From Apibacter sp. B3706 (GTDB lineage Bacteria; Bacteroidota; Bacteroidia; Flavobacteriales; Weeksellaceae): a stretch of 64,000 nt of DNA. Positions 19,257-26,622 of this stretch are shown piece by piece. The first letter of the stretch is position 1; every line of letters begins with the position of its first letter. The position numbers and the translations under genes were made by a program. The stretch covers positions 248,001 through 312,000 of the forward strand of contig NZ_CP049715.1 in the NCBI RefSeq assembly GCF_011082725.1. The letters run 5' to 3'. Below the pieces are notes generated by a model. It saw only the letters and a list, made by a program, of their open reading frames with translations, was not told the DNA's origin and searched no databases.

Positions 19257-19718
19257 ATGAATAAAAAAATACGAAAAATTTTAGCATGTGTATTCCTATT
19301 AGGTATGGTGCTAGGATGCAATATCGATGTACCCGATAGAACATTATTTACCCAGATAAGTGAGACAATAGAGGAATCGAAGGCCAAAGGAGTTTTTTTG
19401 GCCGAATATAAGCCGAATAGAGAAATAATTAAAAAAGCATGGGCGGAAATTCCTTGGGTATATGATACTCTTGGAAATATCAAAAGACAAAGAGGAAACG
19501 AGTTATACATAGAAGCCAAAGACAGTATAGGTCTCTCCCGAACATGGGAAAGATGTATGAATGGAGATACTTCCAATAATAATATTAGTATGGGAGCCGA
19601 GTATTTATTTTTTGATTTAACAGAAGAAGAATTATCCAAAGACACTTTAATTTATTATATATACGGAGGAAAAAAGAGAAAATGTATGGGAGAATTGTTA
19701 TTGATAAAGAAGAAATAG
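19257..19718 (+). CDS. Array lipoprotein 2 (leader A variant, linker I, core R)
   Basis: At 153 residues it is one longer than the others because of an extra Leu in the lipobox region (GMVLGC, Cys 21). The hypervariable segment NISMGAEYLFFD is close to unit 1. It follows a long 50-bp spacer whose last codons reproduce the RHS end (KKWYE-stop in that frame). Predicted envelope lipoprotein; an immunity role is inferred. Confidence 0.85.
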   Translation: MNKKIRKILACVFLLGMVLGCNIDVPDRTLFTQISETIEESKAKGVFLAEYKPNREIIKKAWAEIPWVYDTLGNIKRQRGNELYIEAKDSIGLSRTWERCMNGDTSNNNISMGAEYLFFDLTEEELSKDTLIYYIYGGKKRKCMGELLLIKKK

Positions 19719-19746
19719 TTTTTTTTATACGGATCAGAATAATGGT

Positions 19747-20205
19747 ATGAATAAAAAGATACAAATAGCTTTTAGTAGTTTTTTCCTAATAATTATAATA
19801 GGATGTGGTATAGATGCTGAAGATAAAACAAGAGTAATTCAGATAAGTGAGACAATAGAAGAATCAAAGGCAAGAGGAGTTTTTTTTGCCGAATATAGGC
19901 CAAATAGAGAACTAATAAAAAAAGCATGGGCAGAAATCCCTTGGGTATATGATACTCTTGGAAATACAGTAAAATACGAAGGACAAATACTATATATAAA
20001 TGCAAAAGATAGTATAGGTCTTAGCGATAATTGGTCAGAATGCGATCAAGGTGATACATCCAATGGTACTATGCGTAGGAATATGGATTATCTTACCTAT
20101 AGATTAACAGAAGAAGAATTATCCAAAGACACTTTAATTTATTATATATACGGAGGAAAAAAGAGAAAATGTATGGGAGAGTTGCTGTTGATAAAGAAGA
20201 AATAG
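19747..20205 (+). CDS. Array lipoprotein 3 (leader B, linker T, core D)
   Basis: This 152-residue lipoprotein has lipobox LIIIIGC. The first 28 residues differ clearly from units 1 and 2 (GIDAEDKTRVIQ), while the C-terminal 35 are the same. The hypervariable segment is TMRRNMDYLTYR, shared with units 6 and 9. Core variant is DNWSECDQ. No function recognised beyond the array context. Confidence 0.85.
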   Translation: MNKKIQIAFSSFFLIIIIGCGIDAEDKTRVIQISETIEESKARGVFFAEYRPNRELIKKAWAEIPWVYDTLGNTVKYEGQILYINAKDSIGLSDNWSECDQGDTSNGTMRRNMDYLTYRLTEEELSKDTLIYYIYGGKKRKCMGELLLIKKK

Positions 20206-20232
20206 ATTTTTTATACAGATCCGAAAAATGGT

Positions 20233-20691
20233 ATGAATAAAAAAATACAAATAGTTTTAATAGGTGTATCCCTACTAAGTATGATAGGATGTAATTTCGA
20301 TGTTCCAGATAGGACAAGATCAATTCAAACAAGTGAGACAATAGAAGAATCTAAAAAAAGAGGAGTTTTTTTTGCCGAATATAGACCGAACAGAGAAATA
20401 ATAAAAAAAGCATGGGTAGAAATCCCCTGGGTATATGATACTCATGGAAATACAGTGAAATACGAAGGACAAATACTATATATAAATTCAAAAGACAGTA
20501 TAGGTCTCTCACGAACATGGGAAAGATGCATGAATGGAGATACTTCCAATGGTAATATTGGTAATGGGGAGAGATATCTTATTTTTAGATTAACAGAAGA
20601 AGAATTATCCAAAGACACTTTAATTTATTATATATACGGAGGAAAAAAGAGAAAATGTATGGGAGAGTTGCAATTGATCAAGAAGAAATAG
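20233..20691 (+). CDS. Array lipoprotein 4 (leader C, linker T, core R)
   Basis: This 152-residue lipoprotein has lipobox LLSMIGC. It combines linker T, otherwise often seen with core D, with core R, so it is a mosaic. The hypervariable segment NIGNGERYLIFR is unique in the array. Its leader and the next 25 residues (FDVPDRTRSIQTSETIEES) are closest to the truncated unit 13. Confidence 0.85.
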   Translation: MNKKIQIVLIGVSLLSMIGCNFDVPDRTRSIQTSETIEESKKRGVFFAEYRPNREIIKKAWVEIPWVYDTHGNTVKYEGQILYINSKDSIGLSRTWERCMNGDTSNGNIGNGERYLIFRLTEEELSKDTLIYYIYGGKKRKCMGELQLIKKK

Positions 20692-20718
20692 ATTTTTTAT
20701 ACAGATCAGAATAATGGT

Positions 20719-21177
20719 ATGAATAAAAAAATACAAATAGTTTTAACAAGTGTATCTCTATTAAGTATGATAGGGTGCGATTTCGATGTACCCGATAGAA
20801 CAAAGATTACACAAATAAGTGAGACAATAGAGGAATCGAAGGCTAATGGAGTTTTTTTGGCCGAATATAGGCCAAATAGAGAACTAATAAAAAAAGCATG
20901 GGCAGAAATCCACTGGGTATATGATACCCTTGGAAATATCAAAAAACAAAGAGGACATGAGTTATACATAGAAGCCAAAGACAGTATAGGTCTTAGCGAT
21001 AGTTGGTCAGAATGCGAACAAGGAGATACTTCCAATGGTAATGTGGGTGTTAAGGGGAAATATCTTACCTATGAATTAACAGAAGAAGAATTATCCAAAG
21101 ACACTTTAATTTATTATATATACGGAGGAAAAAAGAGAAAATGTATGGGAGAATTGCTATTGATAAAGAAGAAATAG
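20719..21177 (+). CDS. Array lipoprotein 5 (leader C, linker I, core D)
   Basis: This 152-residue lipoprotein has lipobox LLSMIGC followed by DFDVPDRTKITQ. It has EIHWVYDT where most copies have EIPWVYDT, a change shared with units 10 and 11. The hypervariable segment NVGVKGKYLTYE is close to that of unit 8. Linker I with core D is also the pattern of units 8 and 11. Confidence 0.85.
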   Translation: MNKKIQIVLTSVSLLSMIGCDFDVPDRTKITQISETIEESKANGVFLAEYRPNRELIKKAWAEIHWVYDTLGNIKKQRGHELYIEAKDSIGLSDSWSECEQGDTSNGNVGVKGKYLTYELTEEELSKDTLIYYIYGGKKRKCMGELLLIKKK

Positions 21178-21204
21178 ATTTTTTATACAGATCCGAAGAA
21201 TGGT

Positions 21205-21663
21205 ATGAATAAAAAAATACAAATAGTTTTTAGTAGTTTTTTCCTAATAATTATAATAGGATGTGGTATAGATGCTGAAGATAAAACAAGAGTAATTCAG
21301 ATAAGTGAGACGATAGAAGAATCGAAGGCAAGAGGAGTTTTTTTGGCTGAATATAGACCGAACAGAGAAATAATAAAAAAAGCATGGGTAGAAATCCCTT
21401 GGGTATATGATACTCTTGGAAATACAGTGACATACGAAGGACAAATACTCTATATAAATGCAAAAGACAGTATAGGTCTCTCCCGAACATGGGAAAGATG
21501 CATGAATGGTGATACTTCCAATGGTTCTATGCGCAGGAATATGGATTATCTTACCTTTAGAATAACAGAAGAAGAATTATATAAAGACACTTTAATTTAT
21601 TATATATACGGAGGAAAAAAGAGAAAATGTATGGGAGAATTGTTATTGATCAAGAAGAAATAG
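21205..21663 (+). CDS. Array lipoprotein 6 (leader B, linker T, core R)
   Basis: This 152-residue lipoprotein has leader B and hypervariable segment SMRRNMDYLTFR like units 3 and 9, but core R instead of D. It therefore looks like a recombinant in which only the core was exchanged. One further difference in the otherwise constant end is EEELYKDTL for EEELSKDTL. Confidence 0.85.
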   Translation: MNKKIQIVFSSFFLIIIIGCGIDAEDKTRVIQISETIEESKARGVFLAEYRPNREIIKKAWVEIPWVYDTLGNTVTYEGQILYINAKDSIGLSRTWERCMNGDTSNGSMRRNMDYLTFRITEEELYKDTLIYYIYGGKKRKCMGELLLIKKK

Positions 21664-21691
21664 TTTTTTTTATACGGATCAGAATAATGGT

Positions 21692-22150
21692 ATGAATAAA
21701 AAAACACGAAATATTTTAGCATGTGTATTCCTATTAGGTATGGTAGGGTGCAATATCGATGTTCCTGATAGGACAAGAGTAATTCAGATAAGTGAGACGA
21801 TAGAAGAATCGAAGGCCAAAGGAGTTTTTTTGGCCGAATATAGGCCGAACAGAGAAATAATAAAAAAAGCATGGGCAGAAATCCCATGGGTATATGATAC
21901 TCTTGGAAATACAGTAAAATATGAAGGACATATACTATATATAAATGCAAAAGATAGTATAGGTCTTAGCGATAGCTTGTTAGAATGCGATCAAGGAGAT
22001 ACTTCCAATGGTAATATGATTGCTGGTCCGAGATATCTTACCTATAGATTAACAGAAGAAGAATTATCCAAAGACACTTTAATTTATTATATATACGGAG
22101 GAAAAAAAAGAAAATGTATGGGAGAGTTGCAATTGATCAAGAAGAAATAG
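21692..22150 (+). CDS. Array lipoprotein 7 (leader A variant, linker T, core D)
   Basis: This 152-residue lipoprotein begins MNKKTRNILACVFLLGMVGC, close to unit 2, but continues with TRVIQ, which is the leader B style, so the crossover lies within the first 35 residues. Its core is DSLLECDQ, and the hypervariable segment NMIAGPRYLTYR is unique. Confidence 0.85.
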   Translation: MNKKTRNILACVFLLGMVGCNIDVPDRTRVIQISETIEESKAKGVFLAEYRPNREIIKKAWAEIPWVYDTLGNTVKYEGHILYINAKDSIGLSDSLLECDQGDTSNGNMIAGPRYLTYRLTEEELSKDTLIYYIYGGKKRKCMGELQLIKKK

Positions 22151-22177
22151 TTTTTTTATACGGATCCGAAGAATGGT

Positions 22178-22636
22178 ATGAATAAAAAAATACAAATAGT
22201 TTTAACAAGTGTATCCCTACTAAGTATGCTAGGATGCAATATCGATATACCTGACAGGACATTATTTACTCAGATAAGTGAGACAATAGAGGAATCGAAG
22301 GCTAATGGAGTTTTTTTTGCCGAATATAGGCCGAATAGAGAACTAATAAAAAAAGCATGGGTAGAAATCCCCTGGGTATATGATACTCTTGGAAATATCA
22401 AAAAACAAGGAGGAAATGAGTTATACATAGAAGCCATAGATAGTATAGGTCTTAGCGATAGTTGGTCAGAATGCGATCAAGGAGATACTTCCAATGGTAA
22501 TATGGGTGTTAAGGGGAAATATCTTACCTATGAATTAACAGAAGAAGAATTATCCAAAGACACTTTAATTTATTATATATATGGAGGAAAAAAGAGAAAA
22601 TGTATGGGAGAATTGCTATTGATAAAGAAGAAATAG
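22178..22636 (+). CDS. Array lipoprotein 8 (leader C, linker I, core D)
   Basis: This 152-residue lipoprotein has lipobox LLSMLGC followed by NIDIPDRTLFTQ. Linker IKKQGGNELYIEAID matches units 1 and 12, while the core and hypervariable segment (NMGVKGKYLTYE) match unit 5. It is therefore another mosaic. Confidence 0.85.
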   Translation: MNKKIQIVLTSVSLLSMLGCNIDIPDRTLFTQISETIEESKANGVFFAEYRPNRELIKKAWVEIPWVYDTLGNIKKQGGNELYIEAIDSIGLSDSWSECDQGDTSNGNMGVKGKYLTYELTEEELSKDTLIYYIYGGKKRKCMGELLLIKKK

Positions 22637-22663
22637 ATTTTTTATACAGATCCGAAGAATGGT

Positions 22664-23122
22664 ATGAATAAAAAAATACAAATAGTTTTTAGTAGTTTTT
22701 TCCTAATAATTATAATAGGATGTGGTATAGATGCTGAAGATAAAACAAGAGTAATTCAGATAAGTGAGACGATAGAAGAATCGAAGGCAAGAGGAGTTTT
22801 TTTGTCCGAATATAGGCCGAACAGAGAACTAATAAAAAAAGCATGGGCAGAAATCCCTTGGGTATATGATACTCTTGGAAATACAGTAAAATATGAAGGA
22901 CAAATACTATATATAAATGCAAAAGATAGTATAGGTCTTAGCGATAATCGGTCAGAATGCGAACACGGAGATACTTCCAATGGTACTATGCGTAGGAATA
23001 TGGATTATCTTACCTATAGATTAACAGAAGAAGAATTATCTAAAGACACTTTAATTTATTATATATACGGAGGAAAAAAGAGAAAATGTATGGGAGAGTT
23101 ACTGTTGATAAAGAAGAAATAG
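22664..23122 (+). CDS. Array lipoprotein 9 (leader B, linker T, core D)
   Basis: This 152-residue lipoprotein is very close to unit 3 over its full length, with DNRSECEH in the core and AEY changed to SEY in the conserved FLAEYRPNRE segment. The hypervariable segment is TMRRNMDYLTYR. It is followed by the second long 50-bp spacer. Confidence 0.85.
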   Translation: MNKKIQIVFSSFFLIIIIGCGIDAEDKTRVIQISETIEESKARGVFLSEYRPNRELIKKAWAEIPWVYDTLGNTVKYEGQILYINAKDSIGLSDNRSECEHGDTSNGTMRRNMDYLTYRLTEEELSKDTLIYYIYGGKKRKCMGELLLIKKK

Positions 23123-23172
23123 TTTTTTTATAACCAACCTTTAAATGTCTTTATAAAGATTAAAAAAATGGT

Positions 23173-23631
23173 ATGAATAAAAAAATACAAATAGTTTTAA
23201 CAAGTGTATCTCTATTAAGTATGATAGGGTGCGGTTTCGATGTACCCGATAGAACAAAGATTACACAAATAAGTGAGACAATAGAGGAATCGAAGGCCAA
23301 TGGAGTTTTTTTGGCTGAATATAGGTCGAACAGAGAACTAGTAAAGAAAGCATGGGTAGAAATCCACTGGGTATATGATACCCTTGGAAATATCAAAAAA
23401 CAAAGAGGACATGAGTTATATATAGAAGTCGAAGACAGTATAGGTCTCTCCCGAACATGGGAAAGATGTATGAATGGAGATACTTCCAATGGTACTATGA
23501 TTGTTGGGGCGAAATATCTTACCTTTAGATTAACAGAAGAAGAATTGTCCAAAGACACTTTAATTTATTATATATACGGAGGAAAAAAGAGAAAATGTAT
23601 GGGAGAGTTGCTGTTGATAAAGAAGAAATAG
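23173..23631 (+). CDS. Array lipoprotein 10 (leader C, linker I, core R)
   Basis: This 152-residue lipoprotein has lipobox LLSMIGC followed by GFDVPDRTKITQ, like unit 5. It has EIHWVYDT and linker IKKQRGHELYIEVED, but core R. The hypervariable segment TMIVGAKYLTFR is unique. It follows the 50-bp spacer that resembles the one before unit 2. Confidence 0.85.
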   Translation: MNKKIQIVLTSVSLLSMIGCGFDVPDRTKITQISETIEESKANGVFLAEYRSNRELVKKAWVEIHWVYDTLGNIKKQRGHELYIEVEDSIGLSRTWERCMNGDTSNGTMIVGAKYLTFRLTEEELSKDTLIYYIYGGKKRKCMGELLLIKKK

Positions 23632-23660
23632 TTTTTTTTTATACGGATCCGAAGAATGGT

Positions 23661-24119
23661 ATGAATAAAAAAATACAAATAGTTTTAACAAGTGTATCCC
23701 TACTAAGTATGATAGGATGCAATATCGATGTTGCCGACAGAACATTATTTACCCAGATAAGTGGGACAATAGAAGAATCGAAAGCCAATGGAGTTTTTTT
23801 GGCTGAATATAGATCGAACAGAGAACTAATAAAGAAAGCATGGGTAGAAATCCACTGGGTATATGATACCCTTGGAAATATCAAAAAACAAAAAGGACAT
23901 GAGTTATACATAGAAGCCAAAGACAGTATAGGTCTTAGCGATAGTTGGTCAGAATGCGAACAAGGAGATACTTCCAATGGAAATATGGTTGATGGGGCGA
24001 GATATCTTACTTATAGATTAACAGAAGAAGAATTATCCAAAGACACTTTAATTTATTATATATACGGAGGAAAAAAAAGAAAATGTATGGGAGAATTGCT
24101 ATTGATAAAGAAGAAATAG
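23661..24119 (+). CDS. Array lipoprotein 11 (leader C, linker I, core D)
   Basis: This 152-residue lipoprotein has lipobox LLSMIGC followed by NIDVADRTLFTQ. It has ISGTIEES where all others have ISETIEES. The hypervariable segment NMVDGARYLTYR is unique. The frame stays open upstream into unit 10 (to 23595), but the shared start context AATGGTATGAATAA fixes the start at 23661. Confidence 0.85.
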   Translation: MNKKIQIVLTSVSLLSMIGCNIDVADRTLFTQISGTIEESKANGVFLAEYRSNRELIKKAWVEIHWVYDTLGNIKKQKGHELYIEAKDSIGLSDSWSECEQGDTSNGNMVDGARYLTYRLTEEELSKDTLIYYIYGGKKRKCMGELLLIKKK

Positions 24120-24146
24120 ATTTTTTATACGGATCCGAAGAATGGT

Positions 24147-24605
24147 ATGAATAAAAAAATACGAAAAATTTTAACGAGTGTATTCCTACTAAGTATGGTA
24201 GGGTGCAATATCGATGTTCCTGATAGAACATTATCTACCCAGATAAGTGAGACAATAGAGGAATCGAAGGCTAATGGAGTTTTTTTGGCTGAATATAGGC
24301 CAAATAGAAAGATAATAAAAAAAGCATGGGTAGAAATCCCCTGGGTATATGATACTCTTGGAAATATCAAAAAACAAGGAGGAAACGAGTTATACATAGA
24401 AGCCATAGATAGTATAGGTCTCTCCCGAACATGGGAAAGATGCATGAATGGAGATACTTCCAATGGTAATATGGGTGTTAAGGGGAAATATCTTATTTTT
24501 ACATTAACAGAAGAAGAATTATCCAAAGACACTTTAATTTATTATATATACGGAGGAAAAAAAAGAAAATGTATGGGAGAGTTGCAATTGATCAAGAAGA
24601 AATAG
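24147..24605 (+). CDS. Array lipoprotein 12 (leader A, linker I, core R)
   Basis: This 152-residue lipoprotein, the last intact copy, is identical to unit 1 in protein sequence from the start through the core (residues 1-107). It then switches to NMGVKGKYLIFT, a segment like units 5 and 8. Identity of the first and last intact copies argues for gene conversion or duplication across the whole array. Confidence 0.85.
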   Translation: MNKKIRKILTSVFLLSMVGCNIDVPDRTLSTQISETIEESKANGVFLAEYRPNRKIIKKAWVEIPWVYDTLGNIKKQGGNELYIEAIDSIGLSRTWERCMNGDTSNGNMGVKGKYLIFTLTEEELSKDTLIYYIYGGKKRKCMGELQLIKKK

Positions 24606-24632
24606 ATTTTTTATACAGATCAGAATAATGGT

Positions 24633-24843
24633 ATGAATAAAAAAATACAAATAGTTTTAACAAGTGTATCCCTACTAAGTATGATAGGATGTAATTTCGA
24701 TGTTCCAGATAGGACAAGATCAATTCAAACAAGTGAGACGATAGAAGAATCGAAGGCAAGAGGAGTTTTTTTGGCCGAATATAGGCCGAACAGAGGACTT
24801 ATTAAATAAGCATAGGAAAAAGGCATATAATACACTTATAGGA
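24633..24843 (+). pseudogene. Array lipoprotein 13, truncated and decayed
   Basis: An intact leader C lipoprotein start reads normally through FLAEYRPNR, then GLIK and a stop at 24807-24809 (58 codons). Beyond the stop the DNA still resembles the family for about 35 bp (AAGCATAGG... for AAGCATGGG..., then CATATAATACACTTATAGGA), after which homology ends abruptly. The missing second half is probably represented by the remnant at 26149-26322. Confidence 0.85.
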
Positions 24844-25007
24844 TGATTAATCAAATCCCTTATAAATTTGTTATTTTTACAGATGAATTCAGCTTTTATT
24901 AAACGGAAATAATAAGTATATTCGCTATCCTTGCACACTTCAAAATAATGAATAGTATCATAAAATTTGAAAATTGATGCTAAGGGATAAAAAAAACTGA
25001 CTATAAT

Positions 25008-25253
25008 TTAAGCTAATTCCCATGGCAAATCTCGTCGATTATTTACCGGTTTAATACACCTTCATTTCTTAATGATTGGGCAGCCCAACGAATATCATAT
25101 TGCCAAGTATAAAGGCTATCACCGGAATTCTTTTAATTCAGTTTCATAATGTTCCCAAATATATTTGCTAACATCCCTTGGTCGTGCTTTTCCACCTAAG
25201 TGATTTAAAGCTTCAATAATCCAATTTTTCATTATTATTCTGTTCATAATCAT
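25008..25253 (-). pseudogene. Decayed winged-helix-like domain gene (two frameshifts)
   Basis: Reverse-strand reading gives MKNWIIEALNHLGGKARPRD and on to HYETELKE. After a frameshift it continues as SGDSLYTWQYDIRWAAQSLR and NEGVL, and after a second shift as KPVNNRRDLPWELA-stop. The pieces together resemble the small winged-helix domains (IIEAL..LGG, then IRWA.QSLR..GV) that accompany restriction-type nucleases. It lies 41 bp downstream of the broken HNH endonuclease gene on the same strand. Family assignment is by pattern only. Confidence 0.6.
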
Positions 25254-25294
25254 ATCTTTAAATAATTAATTTCTAGTAGAATTAGTATTTTTCG

Positions 25295-26031
25295 CTATAT
25301 CCTAAACACTTCTCCCACATGCCATTCAACAAATCGGTCATGCAAATAATCTTCCTTAAATCTTGGTCGATAAATATCCTTCCCTTCAAAATTCCAAATT
25401 AGTCTCTTGACCATTTGATGCCCATTAATTCTACTTGATATAAGGGCGGCTTCAATTGCACTTGATACTGATTCATGCATTAAATCAAAACCACAAATTT
25501 TTAAGCTTGTAAGACTAACTAAACATAGGAATCACGTTGACGATTAAAATCGGTTAAACCAAAATCAAGTCGATTAATTAAACTTTCATGCACACTTTCA
25601 GGAAAATGTTGACTTAAAATCTGTTCTGCTATGAGATCGATAGTAGATGGATTTTTTTTAAGATATTGATAGGATGGTTCATCAAATCCCCCATAAACTT
25701 GTGATAAAGCTAGCTGTTTACCCGTCGGCTCTTTACTTGGATTATTGATATTGATGCAATTTTCAATATTGGTTAATTGCCAGAATCCATCATTTTTCAA
25801 TCGCCAAAATGGCATATTAGGATAGTAATGCGTACGCTTGGGACCAAAACACTTCAATAAATCAAGCAACTGTGCCTCAATTTCAGTTTTATAATGAAAT
25901 AAACGTGCATGACCTTGTTTATATTTTGATAAAGCATACAGTAGCAATAAAGGCTTATGTGGTGCTCGTTGTTCGCCTTTTTTCCAAATGGTGATATCGA
26001 TGATTTTATTTTGTAATTGATTGATATCCAT
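25295..26031 (-). pseudogene. Broken phosphorothioate-DNA-binding HNH restriction endonuclease
   Basis: The N-terminal 170 codons are open and match the sulfur-binding domain of ScoMcrA-type enzymes: IWKKGEQRAPHKPLLLLYAL, then YYPNMPFWRLKNDGFWQL. The frame stops at 25519 after NRQRDSYV. The DNA then continues, after a stop and a frameshift, as LKICGFDLMHESVSSAIEAA and ends in DRFVEWHVGEVFRI at 25295. That is the expected position and shape of the HNH domain, but the central His-rich HNH core is lost. Intact relatives cut DNA carrying phosphorothioate modification or act in defence. Here it should be inactive. Confidence 0.78.
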
Positions 26032-26148
26032 TGTTATATATGATTTATCATAAAGAACAAATATTATTACAAATATAAAATTATTTTATGTGATTTACCT
26101 CATATTAGTATGAAAAAAAATATACAAAAATTTAAACTAAACACAGAA

Positions 26149-26322
26149 TAGGCTCTACAATAGTTCGTCAGAATGCGATCAAGAATAAAAAAACTCTAAT
26201 AGTAATTTGAGTAATTTCGATTAATAGAAGAAGAATAATCCAAAGACACTTTAATTTATTATATATACGGAGGAAAAAAAAGAAAATGTATGGGAGAATT
26301 GTTATTGATCAAGAAGAAATAG
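26149..26322 (+). pseudogene. 3' remnant of an array lipoprotein gene
   Basis: The segment begins with a degraded core D-like stretch (GTTCGTCAGAATGCGATCAA). It then runs into the almost unchanged end of the family, coding TLIYYIYGGKKRKCMGELLL and KKK-stop, with the stop at 26320-26322. Internal stops and deletions make it non-coding. It lies 1.3 kb after the truncated unit 13, so the decayed nuclease genes sit inside what was once array DNA. Confidence 0.85.
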
Positions 26323-26622
26323 TTTTTTTATATAAAAAACCGGAAATATAACTTTAGATATGCTAAAGATTATTTGATAAAAAAACTGAATTATGAAGTG
26401 AAGTATAACAAATAGTAAAAAGATAAGAATATAAGTAATTTGATCATAATAGATTTAAAAAAATTGGATCGAATAATGATAAATTTTAAATTAAAATTTT
26501 AATCAAGTTAAATCTATTAAAATCAAAATAAAAACTAATTATAAAAAATTTTGAATCAGAATGTTAAATTGTGAAAAAAATTTTTTAATTTTGCAGTCCG
26601 AAAAAATATATAAATAGAACAA
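26323..26622. other. Gene-free AT-rich leader region before rplC
   Basis: No open frame of credible length is present. A short in-frame stretch around 26352-26415 (NFRYAKDYLIKKLNYEVK) may be another gene remnant but is too short to name. The region contains the candidate promoter of the ribosomal operon at its right end. Confidence 0.5.
26586..26593 (+). promoter_or_regulatory. Candidate -7 box (TAATTTTG) for the ribosomal protein operon
   Basis: TAATTTTG fits TAnnTTTG and lies 29 bp before the rplC ATG. A TTG at 26569-26571 is only 14 bp upstream, closer than the usual spacing. The box is plausible but unproven. Confidence 0.55.

Larger units (their letters stand above)
18748..24843 (+). 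repeat. Tandem lipoprotein gene array: 12 intact units plus a truncated 13th
   Basis: The array has a period of about 486-490 bp (510 bp at two long junctions). Each unit has one 152-residue gene and a 27-29 bp spacer, except the 50-bp spacers between units 1/2 and 9/10. I use a module code. Leader A is RKIL...GCNIDVPDRT, B is FSSFFLIIIIGCGIDAEDKT, C is VLTSVSLLSMIGC. Linker I is IKKQGGNELYIEA; linker T is TVKYEGQILYINA. Core R is RTWERCMNGDTSNG; core D is DSWSECDQGDTSNG. A hypervariable 12-residue stretch follows, then a near-identical end with TEEELSKDTLIYYIYGGKKR. The 3' third is almost identical at DNA level, indicating recent duplication or gene conversion. Confidence 0.95.

Noticed and set aside
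18651..24532. Many minus-strand open frames of 60-137 codons across the lipoprotein array
   Set aside because: They recur because the plus-strand gene recurs, run antisense to it in the same relative place, and lack start contexts or recognisable domains. They are shadows.
18748..24605. Phase-variable surface antigen family instead of immunity genes
   Set aside because: Not excluded, but there are no inverted repeats, recombinase gene, homopolymer tracts in the start regions or a single expression site, and the overlap with the toxin stop fits immunity better.
18748..24843. CRISPR-like array
   Set aside because: The repeat period is about 486 bp and each unit is a full coding sequence with a lipoprotein signal. 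There are no short direct repeats with unique spacers and no cas genes.
24810..26150. Insertion sequence or transposon between the two lipoprotein remnants
   Set aside because: No transposase, terminal inverted repeats or target-site duplication could be found. The content looks like decayed defence genes instead.
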